Assembly (NCBI GenBank): GCA_036480375.1
Contig: JAZGGI010000034.1
Location: 1-64,000 of the forward strand
Direction of reading: 5' to 3'
DNA length: 64,000 nt
Source: Candidatus Zixiibacteriota bacterium
GTDB lineage: Bacteria; Zixibacteria; MSB-5A5; GN15; JAAZOE01
Within the stretch, counting starts at the first letter, position 1, and each line of letters starts with the position of its first letter. The notes under the pieces are model-generated. The model worked only from the letters and a program-made list of their open reading frames with translations. It was not told where the DNA came from and did not search any database. This document shows, in pieces, positions 8,361-16,833 of this stretch. Both the position numbers and the translations under genes were made by a program.

Positions 8361-8388
8361 AGGGATTCAAATCCTGCCCCCGCTACCA
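8340..8388 (+). pseudogene. 3' half of a tRNA-Met(CAT) gene
   Basis: The anticodon arm CAGGCTCATAACCCG, a variable-region-like AAGGTC, a T-arm containing GATTCAAATCCTG and the acceptor strand ending CCCCCGCTACCA are all in order. No 5' half (acceptor and D-arm) precedes it; the upstream sequence is the 165-bp repeat instead. The T-stem also pairs poorly, and the anticodon stem holds an A-C mismatch. It therefore looks like the residue of a tRNA gene split by site-specific integration, not a working tRNA. Confidence 0.7.
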
Positions 8389-8394
8389 AACTTA

Positions 8395-8431
8395 AGCCCC
8401 TGAAGTTCAACGGCTTCGGGGGTTTTATTTT
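8395..8431 (+). terminator. rho-independent terminator after the tRNA fragment
   Basis: CCCCTGAAG (8397-8405) pairs with CTTCGGGGG (8414-8422), allowing one G-T pair. TTTTATTTT follows. It is the natural terminator of the original tRNA gene. Confidence 0.75.
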
Positions 8432-8567
8432 GAGTGGGATTTCCTTCCAGATAAGAGGGCAGAACCAATGAAGGGTTTTGCTAAACTCTAACTAAATGAA
8501 ACTCCAAGAACACCATGTCGTATAAGAGAAAGATCTATCAACTCGCGACAGCAATGAGGACGAATGG

Positions 8568-9536
8568 ATGAGCATTAATGGTCATATGAAAGCAAGAGTG
8601 AATCTTGTATTGGTGGTATGTATCTCTATTGCCTGTTCCTGCAGTGGTGACACGCAGTCACCCAAGACCAAACAGCAGGCGGAAGATCGGATAGTTCAAC
8701 TGCTGGCCACTCTTGATCAAAACTGGGATAATGACGAATATCAGTTGGTTCTAACCAATCTGGAAGAGATGCTGGCGCTTGCCAATCGATACTCTATTCG
8801 TCAGGATCGTATTCTGAACTGGACTGACAAAAAGCAGTTTATGCTACAGAAGTTGGGTAGGTATGATGAAGCCCTGACCGTCGCATTTGAATTGGAGGAG
8901 CTTTCACAACAGCTGGAGAGCAGAAGGTCCCCCTGGAATTATTTGAAAATTGCAGACAGTTACCTGGGTATGCAAGATCTGGACAGCACCATAGCTTGGA
9001 TCGAAAAGGCAGTCTATGATCGGGGATTTATCAAGTACAGGATCTTCGAAGATGAGAAGTGGGAGCAACTGCAATCATACGACAACTTCCAAAAAGCGAT
9101 CAGACATATGAAAGATATAATCGGGCTGCAACACCCGGCCAAGGATTTTACAGTTTCCTTACTGGACGGTGAAGAATTCGAGTTGTCCGCCAAAAAAGGA
9201 AAGGTAGTTCTAATTGATTTCTGGGATGTTGCCTGCCCGCCCTGTATTAGGGCCATGCCGGAATTAAGGGAATTACACAATCAATATAGCGAACAGGGCT
9301 TGGTAATCATTGGCATTAGCTTAGATACCGATAAAGAACTCTTGCGTGGATTTCTTGAAGAAAACGACATTCCCTGGAAGATCACCTGCACTTATGATGG
9401 TTGGAAGGATGCAACGGCAATTCTTTATGGTATAAGTTCTACTCCCTCCACATGGTTGATCGACCGCGAGGGCGTACTACAGTATCAAAACGTGAGCGGA
9501 GAGGAACTAAAGAACGCAGTGGAAGAGTTGATTTAG
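8568..9536 (+). CDS. TlpA-like thioredoxin-fold lipoprotein
   Basis: This 322-residue protein has a signal peptide and probable lipidation at C23 (VVCISIAC). A helical TPR-like region spans about 35-185. It ends in a redoxin domain with C223-P-P-C226 inside DFWDVACPPCIRAMPEL, the strand LVIIGISLDTDKE and the cis-proline segment STPSTWLIDREG. TlpA/ResA relatives reduce or isomerise disulfides in the periplasm. GAGG precedes the ATG at 8568; an in-frame ATG at 8586 is an alternative. The gene is flanked by the two copies of the 165-bp repeat and looks like element cargo. Confidence 0.85.
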   Translation: MSINGHMKARVNLVLVVCISIACSCSGDTQSPKTKQQAEDRIVQLLATLDQNWDNDEYQLVLTNLEEMLALANRYSIRQDRILNWTDKKQFMLQKLGRYDEALTVAFELEELSQQLESRRSPWNYLKIADSYLGMQDLDSTIAWIEKAVYDRGFIKYRIFEDEKWEQLQSYDNFQKAIRHMKDIIGLQHPAKDFTVSLLDGEEFELSAKKGKVVLIDFWDVACPPCIRAMPELRELHNQYSEQGLVIIGISLDTDKELLRGFLEENDIPWKITCTYDGWKDATAILYGISSTPSTWLIDREGVLQYQNVSGEELKNAVEELI

Positions 9537-9591
9537 AGATGACACTTCGTGTATGGCTTCAAACAAATTGGATAATTGACACCGAAATCTT

Positions 9592-9756
9592 ACATACACC
9601 TCTTTCTAACATTTTTCTAACATAATTAGCCAAGATAAGAAATAATAAGAGAAAACACCAGACAAAATACTTAAGCTAAGTTGTTGCTATTATTGCCTGT
9701 TAGTGTCTGGTGCTTTCTACTGTCTGGACTTCTGTACAGGCTCATAACCCGAAGGT
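9592..9756 (+). repeat. 165-bp direct repeat, copy B, ending in tRNA fragment copy 3
   Basis: This is the partner of 8196-8360. TCTAACAT occurs twice in tandem near its left end. The right end carries CAGGCTCATAACCCGAAGGT at 9737-9756. After this point the copies diverge: copy A continues into the tRNA T-arm, copy B into transposase-like sequence. That is what one expects for two attachment-site products. Confidence 0.7.
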
Positions 9757-10012
9757 TGTCGTGGAAGAGAGACTTAATGGCTCTTTACATATCAGCCGCG
9801 GTGGGGGTCAGTCTGAAGTACCGGGAAATCTTAGAAATACCGAAAAAAATAACTCCTTCCAGGAGCAATCGGGGGTCCGGAAAATCCCATCTCCCGGCCA
9901 TGAATCATCCCTGGAGGAGGTCGCCAAATTTGAAATCTATTGCACGAATGAAGATGGGTGCTCAATTAACAAAACAGGACATTTCTATTTGGCCTTAACA
10001 GGAAACGAGTAA
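9757..10012 (+). pseudogene. possible C-terminal remnant of an ISNCY-like transposase
   Basis: One frame reads VVVEERLNGSLHIS, and a second frame takes over with VSLKYREI and later NHPWRRSP. The order VEERL.GSLHI, then KYREI, then a HPWRR box resembles the C-terminal end of ISNCY-type transposases. At least one frameshift lies near 9810. Together with the N-terminal piece at 7132 it suggests one insertion sequence broken by later insertion. The similarity is from memory and is only moderate. Confidence 0.4.
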
Positions 10013-10087
10013 ATTATTGACCATTCGAAGAAATTCTTGTATACTCATAATACTAAAAGGAACAAACCGCGTTTTTGAAGCCCCTAT

Positions 10088-12472
10088 ATGCGAAATCTCG
10101 GAGTAATATGTATTCTCGGAGTGCTGCTTTTAAGTACTCCCGGTAGGCCCGAATCGGGACTACAGGTCCAGCCTGGAGGTCTCATTGGTACCGTAGTCGA
10201 TACCCTCACGGGAGAACCGCTTTCCTGGGCCACGGTCAAACTGGTCGGTACCCAGAGACAGCTCAAGGCCGATGCTTCGGGCCGATTCGAATTTGCTAAC
10301 TTGGCACCGGATTCCTACTCGCTTAGGGTCAGTCGCGTTGGCTATGAGTCCAGAATCCTGACGAACCTCACCCTAGCATCCAACCAAATCACCCAGATTA
10401 CAGTTGAATTGACGCCAAAAAAGGTTACGGTCAAATCGATAGTCGTTATTCCCGGTAGCTATTCCATCATGGGCGAAGAACCGGTTGTACATCAGACGCT
10501 TTCGCGGGCGGAGATCGCCACTGTTCCCCAGGTGGGCGACGATTTTTTCCGGGCGGTCAGAAGACTGCCCGGCATGTGCGGCACCGACTATTCCTCCAAG
10601 TTCGAGATCCGGGGAGGCGAATTCGAAGAAGTTCTGGTGACTCTGGATGGCTTGGAGATATCCGAGCCGTTCCACATGAAAGATTTCGATGGGGGTGCGG
10701 TCAGTGTTGTTGACGTGGCCACCGTGGAAGGTGTGGATCTCATGACCGGAGGCTTTCCAGCCAGATATGGCGACAAAATGAGTGGTGTTTTCAATATCCG
10801 TTCAAGGAGTATTCCGGTCGACAAAACCAGAATCTCAGCAGGATTCAGCCTCTCAAACTTCCGGGCTCTGGCTGAAGGCTCGTTCGGCAACGGACGAGGC
10901 ACCTGGCTGATGTCAGCGCGTCGGGGATTTATCGATCTGGTGCTCAATCTAGTGGGGGCAGCCGATGATCTGAAACCTCGCTACTACGATTTCTTTGGAA
11001 AGGTCGCCTACCAGGTGAATCGCAATCATGTTCTGAATTTTGACGTACTGCACGCCCACGATGATCTGAACTTCTTGGAAGATGATATGGATACTCTGAT
11101 TTCCGATTATGGAAACACTCACGCCTGGATAAATCTTCATTCGATGTGGCACCGGCGATTGATGTCCAGGTCAATCGTCTCGGTAAGCAGACTCAACCAC
11201 AACCGACGCGGCCAGGAGATCGATGACAATTTCAACCTTCCGGAGCACATCATCAGCGAAGAGGAGAGCAGTATCTGTATCGGCCTAAAAACGGACTGGC
11301 AGTACGAGGCCTCAGATCAGTTTAACCTGGAGTTTGGATTGCACGGTCGGTCTCTCCGGGCGAGACAGGACTATACCAGCCGGAGCTTCACCTACGAACT
11401 CAGATGGCTGGGTGATCGTTGGGGGCCTTACCTGGCCCAGGTCGATACTACCCTAGTCGGTTTGAAACCGTACGGCCGCAAATTCGCAGCCTATTTCTCC
11501 GGTCGGTTCAATATCGACAAGAGCCTGATCGCCGAGGCCGGCTGCCGCTACGACTATGCGTCGCATACCGGCGACGCCCTTGGTTCTCCCCGGGTTGGCC
11601 TGATCTACCAGGTTAACCCTCAAACTTCTCTTCGAGCGGGATGGGGCAAGTACTACCAGACCGAGGGTATTGAAGAGATATCCATCGTTGATGGTGAGGA
11701 TCGGTTTCATCCTGCCCAAAGAGCCGACCAGTATGGAGTCGGCTTGGAGCACCAGTTCGAGAGCGGCACCCAGCTCAGGGTGGAAGGCTACCTCAAGAAA
11801 TACAGCCGTCTACGCCCCGATTATCGAAATTCGCTGAGCAGCCATGAGCGGTTTCCGGAGCGCAGATACGATCGGCAGGCAGTCATGCGGGAAAGTAGCA
11901 CCGCCCGAGGAATTGAGATTTACCTCAAACGCGATATTGGTAGTAGGCTTTCCTGGTACGTCAGCTATGCCCATGCCAAAGTTGAAGACAGTGTTCGGTC
12001 CATCTACTTTCCGCGAACCGGAGTCGAGGATACTTATGATCAGGTCCTGAAGTCGCCTCGTGACGTGCGCAACACGTTCTATTTGGATCTGATCTACAGG
12101 CCCGGACCGTCATGGCAGCTAAACCTGGCCTTCCAGTATCACACCGGGTGGCCTTACACCAGTCTTCATCTGGAGCGCGTAGAGATCTCACCGGGTACGG
12201 TGATCAACTACATAGTGCCTGATAAGGAATGGAATGCTCGGTTCGAGCCGTTCCATCGACTTGATTTCCGACTCAACCGGTTTTTCGATCTGGCTGGAGG
12301 TCGACTCAATATGTTCCTGGAAGTACTGAATGTCTACGCGCGGGAAAACGTCCGTGGCTACAGCTACTTAGTTAGCGGTGAAGGCGATGACGCAGTATTG
12401 CTTGTTGAACCGGAAGATTTCTGGTTCGGAATCTTGCCCTCGCTAGGGGTTTCGTACGAAGTCGAGTTCTGA
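10088..12472 (+). CDS. TonB-dependent receptor with carboxypeptidase-regulatory-like domain
   Basis: This is a 794-residue outer-membrane receptor that would import a substrate using TonB energy. A signal peptide (ICILGVLLLSTPG) is followed by a CarboxypepD_reg-like domain at about 30-115 (GGLIGTVVDTLTGEPLSWATV). A plug domain comes next (DDFFRAVRRLPGM, FEIRGGEFEEVLVTLDGLEI, GGFPARYGDKMSG), then a long beta-barrel ending in the aromatic-rich GVSYEVEF. The substrate is unknown. The sequence is visibly richer in GC than its neighbours and the gene is bounded by transposase remnants, which suggests recent transfer. I saw no TonB box. Confidence 0.9.
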   Translation: MRNLGVICILGVLLLSTPGRPESGLQVQPGGLIGTVVDTLTGEPLSWATVKLVGTQRQLKADASGRFEFANLAPDSYSLRVSRVGYESRILTNLTLASNQITQITVELTPKKVTVKSIVVIPGSYSIMGEEPVVHQTLSRAEIATVPQVGDDFFRAVRRLPGMCGTDYSSKFEIRGGEFEEVLVTLDGLEISEPFHMKDFDGGAVSVVDVATVEGVDLMTGGFPARYGDKMSGVFNIRSRSIPVDKTRISAGFSLSNFRALAEGSFGNGRGTWLMSARRGFIDLVLNLVGAADDLKPRYYDFFGKVAYQVNRNHVLNFDVLHAHDDLNFLEDDMDTLISDYGNTHAWINLHSMWHRRLMSRSIVSVSRLNHNRRGQEIDDNFNLPEHIISEEESSICIGLKTDWQYEASDQFNLEFGLHGRSLRARQDYTSRSFTYELRWLGDRWGPYLAQVDTTLVGLKPYGRKFAAYFSGRFNIDKSLIAEAGCRYDYASHTGDALGSPRVGLIYQVNPQTSLRAGWGKYYQTEGIEEISIVDGEDRFHPAQRADQYGVGLEHQFESGTQLRVEGYLKKYSRLRPDYRNSLSSHERFPERRYDRQAVMRESSTARGIEIYLKRDIGSRLSWYVSYAHAKVEDSVRSIYFPRTGVEDTYDQVLKSPRDVRNTFYLDLIYRPGPSWQLNLAFQYHTGWPYTSLHLERVEISPGTVINYIVPDKEWNARFEPFHRLDFRLNRFFDLAGGRLNMFLEVLNVYARENVRGYSYLVSGEGDDAVLLVEPEDFWFGILPSLGVSYEVEF

Positions 12473-12483
12473 TCAGGTTATCC

Positions 12484-12729
12484 GGCCAGATGATCAATCG
12501 CTTGAGGTGGATCGAATTTCACAGCCCATCTGTCACGAAACGTCATGCTGATATTTATAAATCGCGATGGCCGATAGAATTGTTCTTCAAATGGATCAAG
12601 CAAAACCTGAAAATCAAATCATTTTTAGGAACACCCCCCAATGCTGTTCTGATCCAAATCTGGATAACCATGTGTTACTATCTGTTATTGACCCGTATCA
12701 CAATTATCGCTATTTTAACCGGACAATAG
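12484..12729 (+). pseudogene. C-terminal remnant of an IS4-family transposase
   Basis: The frame contains ADIYKSRWPIELFFKWIKQN followed by LKIKSFLGTPPNAVLIQIW. This is the conserved C-terminal region of IS4-type DDE transposases around the catalytic glutamate (YKxRWxIELFFKWIKQ). The N-terminal two thirds are absent and the reading frame ends soon after. It is a dead fragment at the right border of the mobile island. Confidence 0.8.
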
Positions 12730-12763
12730 TGAAAAAAGATATTAATTATGATTGGAGGTTATC

Positions 12764-13789
12764 ATGATAAATGGAGCTCAAAAAATCAAAACAACAGTAA
12801 TATATATTTTATGCGCCTTGTTTTTGGCAATCATATTCAATGGTCTTATTCTGGCCGAAGAGAGCAGGAACGCGATAGAATTGCCTCAATCGGTTTCAAC
12901 TTTTTCCATAGTCGCCTGTGATCCCGCCACCGGCGAAATCGGCGTCGCCGTGGCATCTAAATTCTTTGCTGTCGGCAGCGTCGTACCCTGGGCCAAAGCC
13001 AACATCGGAGCGGTCGCCACGCAATCTTACGCTAACACCTCGTTCGGATACAAAGGACTGGAATTGCTGGGATTGGGGTTCACTCCGAATCAGACCATGG
13101 AAATCCTGCTTAAAGATGATGATAATCCGACCCAGCGTCAGGTCGGAATCGTATCCCCCGATGGCAAATCAGCTACCTACACCGGGGAAAATTGTCTTTT
13201 CTGGGCTGGGGGAAGAAATGGCCTTAACTATGCCGTTCAGGGCAACATTCTTACCGGCGAGGATGTCGTTTTGGACATGGAAAAAGCATTTTTGGAAACC
13301 GCAGGAACCCTGGCCTCCCGCATGTATGCCGCATTGGTTGCCGGTAATGAAGCCGGCGGGGATTCCCGGGGCAAACAATCGGCGGCGATGTACATCGCCA
13401 AAGAAGGCGCCGGGTACGGCGGATATATTGACAACGCCATTGACATCAGGGTTGACGATCATCCGGAACCGTTTAAAGAATTGGGGCGCCTCCTGCAAAT
13501 GGCGGAAATGAATTATGACTGGAATGTCGCCTGGACCGCGTTTTCAGAAAAGAGATTTGACGATGCCCTCCCCCCGATGGAAAGAGCCGCAAAATATGAT
13601 CCGGCCTATGCCGAAGTATTTTATGATTTGGCCGTTATTCGACTTGCCGCAGGAGATACCGAAGGGGCCTTGAAGGCTTTGAAGACCGCGCTGGAGCAAA
13701 ATCCCAAATTGAAAAAGCAGATGGTCGTGGACGGCGATCTTGACGCGCTAAGAGACAACCTGGATTTCAAAAACCTGATCGCTCCCTGA
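12764..13789 (+). CDS. DUF1028 Ntn-hydrolase-like secreted protein with TPR tail
   Basis: This 341-residue protein has a signal peptide and ends in a TPR-like module. Residues about 45-250 match DUF1028: TFSIVACDPATGEIGVAVAS, FAVGSVVPWAKANIGAVATQ, SYANTSFGYKGLELL, GNILTGEDVV and RGKQSAAMYIA. DUF1028 proteins belong to the Ntn-hydrolase fold, but their substrate is not established. The C-terminal 90 residues contain DDALPPMERAAKYDPAYAEV and a following repeat typical of TPRs. The ATG at 12764 follows GGAGG at 12754. The stop is 3 bp before the next gene's start, so the two are likely co-transcribed. Confidence 0.85.
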   Translation: MINGAQKIKTTVIYILCALFLAIIFNGLILAEESRNAIELPQSVSTFSIVACDPATGEIGVAVASKFFAVGSVVPWAKANIGAVATQSYANTSFGYKGLELLGLGFTPNQTMEILLKDDDNPTQRQVGIVSPDGKSATYTGENCLFWAGGRNGLNYAVQGNILTGEDVVLDMEKAFLETAGTLASRMYAALVAGNEAGGDSRGKQSAAMYIAKEGAGYGGYIDNAIDIRVDDHPEPFKELGRLLQMAEMNYDWNVAWTAFSEKRFDDALPPMERAAKYDPAYAEVFYDLAVIRLAAGDTEGALKALKTALEQNPKLKKQMVVDGDLDALRDNLDFKNLIAP

Positions 13790-13792
13790 TAT

Positions 13793-15043
13793 ATGGATCG
13801 TCGAAAAATTATTATTATCGGTGCCGGGGCATCGGGTCTATTGGCCGCTGGAACCGCGGCCTCGTCTGGCGCGGATGTTGTCGTGCTGGAAAAAATGCAT
13901 CGCCCGGGGCGTAAGCTTCGCATTACCGGTAAAGGCCGATGCAACCTGACCAATATCGCCGATATACCTGATTTCATTTCACATTTTGGAAAAAACGGGA
14001 AATTTCTGCGTCAGGCTTTCGCCCGTTTTTTTTCTTATGATCTGATAAAACTCCTGACCGAATTAAACGTTGTCGTTCAAACCGAAAGAGGTGGCCGAGT
14101 CTTCCCCGCCGGAAATGACGCCCGACAAGTTGTTGACGCCCTGACCGAATGGGTAAAATCTAAAGGCGCCGTAATAAAAAAGAAATATCCCATAAACGAA
14201 ATTATTATTAAGGGCCATCGTGCCATTGGTGTTTCCGGTAAGACAGATATGCTTGCCGACGCTATAATAGTGGCCACCGGCGGCAAATCTTATCCGGCAA
14301 CAGGCTCTACCGGCGATGGGTATGACTTCGCCGCGTCGGCCGGACATACAATCGTTCCGCTTCGTCCCGCTCTCGTGCCTATCGAAACTAAAGGCAATAC
14401 GGCCGCGCGTTTGCAGGGCCTGAGTTTAAAAAACATATCCGTTTCGGTTTATATTGACGGCCGAAAAAAATATTCAAAATTCGGAGAAATGATTTTTACG
14501 CATTACGGCGTGTCCGGCCCGATAATTCTATCATTGAGTAAATATATTGTTGATGCTCTGCGGGATAAAAAAGAGATTGAAATATCAATCGACCTTAAGC
14601 CGGCTCTTGATGAAAAGAAATTAGACAATCGTCTATTACGTGATATTAAGCAAGGCAGTAAAAAACACTTCCAGAATATGCTTAAGGGGTTACTGCCTCA
14701 AAAACTCATCTCCCCATTTTGTGAATTGACAAATATCGATTCCGATAAGACAATTCAACAAATAACGGTCGAAGAGAGAAAACGATTAAGAACACTTCTG
14801 AAAGATTTTCGCCTCAAGGTTTCCGGTCACAAATCCTACGATGAAGCGATTGTAACAGCTGGTGGAATTGCTCTCAAAGAAATTAATCCGCTAACAATGA
14901 AATCGCGAATAATAAGTAATTTGTATTTTTGCGGTGAGATTCTCGATCTTGACGGAGAAACCGGCGGCTATAATTTGCAGGCCGCCTTCTCCACCGGATA
15001 TTTGGCAGGTATATCAGCTGCATCTTTAGCGACTGAAAAATAA
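13793..15043 (+). CDS. HI0933/YhiN-type FAD-dependent oxidoreductase
   Basis: This 416-residue flavoprotein has an N-terminal dinucleotide-binding motif IIGAGASGLLAA. The family signature GRKLRITGKGRCNLTN follows, then the central IVATGGKSYPATGSTGDGY and the C-terminal GEILDLDGETGGYNLQAAF that closes the FAD site. The length is typical for the family. The reaction is poorly defined, although some relatives act as reductases on cyclic substrates such as bile-acid intermediates. The gene begins 3 bp after the DUF1028 gene and ends at a terminator shared with the convergent M14 gene. Confidence 0.9.
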   Translation: MDRRKIIIIGAGASGLLAAGTAASSGADVVVLEKMHRPGRKLRITGKGRCNLTNIADIPDFISHFGKNGKFLRQAFARFFSYDLIKLLTELNVVVQTERGGRVFPAGNDARQVVDALTEWVKSKGAVIKKKYPINEIIIKGHRAIGVSGKTDMLADAIIVATGGKSYPATGSTGDGYDFAASAGHTIVPLRPALVPIETKGNTAARLQGLSLKNISVSVYIDGRKKYSKFGEMIFTHYGVSGPIILSLSKYIVDALRDKKEIEISIDLKPALDEKKLDNRLLRDIKQGSKKHFQNMLKGLLPQKLISPFCELTNIDSDKTIQQITVEERKRLRTLLKDFRLKVSGHKSYDEAIVTAGGIALKEINPLTMKSRIISNLYFCGEILDLDGETGGYNLQAAFSTGYLAGISAASLATEK

Positions 15044-15044
15044 A

Positions 15045-15070
15045 AAAAGGCGGGTACTAATCCGCCTTTT
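15045..15070. terminator. bidirectional terminator
   Basis: AAAAGGCGG (15045-15053) pairs with CCGCCTTTT (15062-15070) over an 8-nt loop. There is an A-run on the left and a T-run on the right, so it can end both the plus-strand flavoprotein gene and the minus-strand M14 peptidase gene. Confidence 0.85.
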
Positions 15071-15087
15071 CCTGAAATTATTCTATT

Positions 15088-16833
15088 TTACAAATCAATA
15101 TTCAGAGTTTGATTCCTGGCCTTTACGGCGTCAAATGTCACCGTAATTTTCCCGTTGCCCTTGACAATCCATTCAATATTCCGAGTGCCAAACGACGGAA
15201 CATTGGAAAACAGTATCCAGGGACGATGATCGACATAATTGACTCGATCGTAAAGTAAGTCGGAAACGAATCCGCCGGCTACGATTTCAACACCCCGACC
15301 CTCTATCTTGAAAATATCCTTGCGAGCCAGATTGCTTCTCATTGCCTTATTCGACAAAGTCGGAATGGCCTTGGCATTATTGACGGCCACTCGCACACGC
15401 TTCAAGCCATCACCTAAATCCTTAACGTCAATCAATTCAAGCGAAATTTCAGGTGTATTCTGAGCCGTGAAAATAACCATAGCCGCATTTCTATGCGCCT
15501 GTTCCAATAATTGAAAAGGCGGCGTGATACGACTGGCATAAGTTCTCCAACCACCGATTTCAATTTCACCAAATTGCGGATGATCGAATTTCTTCCATTC
15601 CTTAAATAAATTCCCCTGATAAACCCGGTCGCTGAAAAGTAATTTCTCCCGATCCCGATTCGTCTCGTAAGTACTACCCCAGTAATCCGGAGTTTCTTTT
15701 TGCACTTCAATTGGGCGATATGTCATTTGTTCGCCGCCCATATAAAGTTCGCCCACAAAACCAAAGATACCAAATCCCGAATACATAAATTCATCAAAAT
15801 CACCATGGGTTGTATACATATCCACACTACCTATGATATAACGATACCCGGGAACAATTTTCTCGCCTTCTCCTCCCAGATAATCATAAACGGCAACGTC
15901 GCGCGGCGAATACATCCCCGCCAGTTTGGAACCGGGACCGCGTACCCACATCCCGCCGGAGTTATGAAAGGCAAAGTCAAAACAGATATTTGGTCTGGTC
16001 AAAATAAAATTTGTGATAGCTTCATTTGGTTTGGCCGACATGGGAAAATCACCGGCGCCGCCCTGAACATACGGCGGCTGCCATTTGAAGCCATAATTGC
16101 GATTCATATCAAGATATCCGGGCGTGTCCTCATTGATGCGTCCATCGCCATCATTATCGATTCCTTCCCGGCCAAGCCGGCGCCATTCGCCCTTTTCCCC
16201 GGGCTTAATACGCACCATAACTCGGGGATCATCGGGATGTGTTTTCCAATTCCCCTGGGGATCGCGAATCCGCATCCGGAGAATTTCACCGTCACCGTCG
16301 AGATCGTCATAATCATCCTCATCCGCCAGCCCATCGCGATCATCGTCGTAGGGTACGATAGCGCTTCGGCCAATACCATAATTCTTATGTTGAGACATCA
16401 GCCGTTCGCGATTATCCACATTGACAATGGGAACGATATAAAAGACTCTGGAGTCGACCAGTTCCGTGATGACTTCATTAGAACCGTAAGAATCAAGTAG
16501 ATACCAGGCGAGGTATAAGCATACTTCTGTAGCCTGTATTTCATTCCCGTGAATAGCGCCGTCAACATACACGGCCGGTTTTTCCAGATCATTACCGGTT
16601 TTGGAATTGTTAATTGTAAACAGCCATATATCGCGCCCTTCTTCACTTTTGCCTATCGAGCGCAGCTCGGTAAAATCAGGGTAGGCCTTATTTAGCTGCT
16701 TTAGGGCATCATAAATCCCTGCCGCGTCATTATAATGATCAAAAGATAAATCGACCTTTCCGGCTATTCCCGCGGAGGCCAAGAGAGAAACAGCGCCGCA
16801 TATAAGTAATATCCTCAATAATTTCGAAATCAT
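15088..16833 (-). CDS. secreted M14 zinc carboxypeptidase
   Basis: This 581-residue peptidase has an N-terminal signal peptide (ICGAVSLLASAGIAG). The zinc-ligand motif H95-G-N-E98 lies in VDGAIHGNEIQATE. A later His is in DFAFHNSGGMWVRG, and a catalytic-Glu candidate is in GFVGELYMGGE. An acidic insertion (DDDRDGLADEDDYDDLDGDG) looks calcium-binding. The ATG at 16833 has AAAGGAGG upstream and overlaps the stop of the preceding paralogue by 4 bp (ATGA), so the pair is translationally coupled. It should trim peptides from the C-terminal end outside the inner membrane. A longer upstream frame is discarded because it lacks a ribosome site and would precede the signal peptide. Confidence 0.88.
   Translation of the reverse strand: MISKLLRILLICGAVSLLASAGIAGKVDLSFDHYNDAAGIYDALKQLNKAYPDFTELRSIGKSEEGRDIWLFTINNSKTGNDLEKPAVYVDGAIHGNEIQATEVCLYLAWYLLDSYGSNEVITELVDSRVFYIVPIVNVDNRERLMSQHKNYGIGRSAIVPYDDDRDGLADEDDYDDLDGDGEILRMRIRDPQGNWKTHPDDPRVMVRIKPGEKGEWRRLGREGIDNDGDGRINEDTPGYLDMNRNYGFKWQPPYVQGGAGDFPMSAKPNEAITNFILTRPNICFDFAFHNSGGMWVRGPGSKLAGMYSPRDVAVYDYLGGEGEKIVPGYRYIIGSVDMYTTHGDFDEFMYSGFGIFGFVGELYMGGEQMTYRPIEVQKETPDYWGSTYETNRDREKLLFSDRVYQGNLFKEWKKFDHPQFGEIEIGGWRTYASRITPPFQLLEQAHRNAAMVIFTAQNTPEISLELIDVKDLGDGLKRVRVAVNNAKAIPTLSNKAMRSNLARKDIFKIEGRGVEIVAGGFVSDLLYDRVNYVDHRPWILFSNVPSFGTRNIEWIVKGNGKITVTFDAVKARNQTLNIDL

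Larger units (their letters stand above)
8142..8567 (+). other. 426-bp intergenic stretch carrying repeat copy A, tRNA fragment and terminator
   Basis: No protein gene is visible. The stretch holds copy A of the 165-bp direct repeat (8196-8360), the degenerate 3' half of a tRNA-Met gene (8340-8388) and a hairpin terminator (8395-8431). The remaining 140 bp before the lipoprotein gene contain its ribosome site (GAGG near 8554) but nothing else I can name. Confidence 0.6.
9537..10087 (+). other. 550-bp stretch with repeat copy B, tRNA fragment and transposase remnant
   Basis: No intact gene is visible. The stretch holds copy B of the 165-bp repeat, the third tRNA-Met fragment and a frameshifted transposase C-terminus. 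It ends in a short AT-rich leader before the TonB receptor. Two overlapping open frames of about 100 codons here are too inconsistent to be single real genes. Confidence 0.55.
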
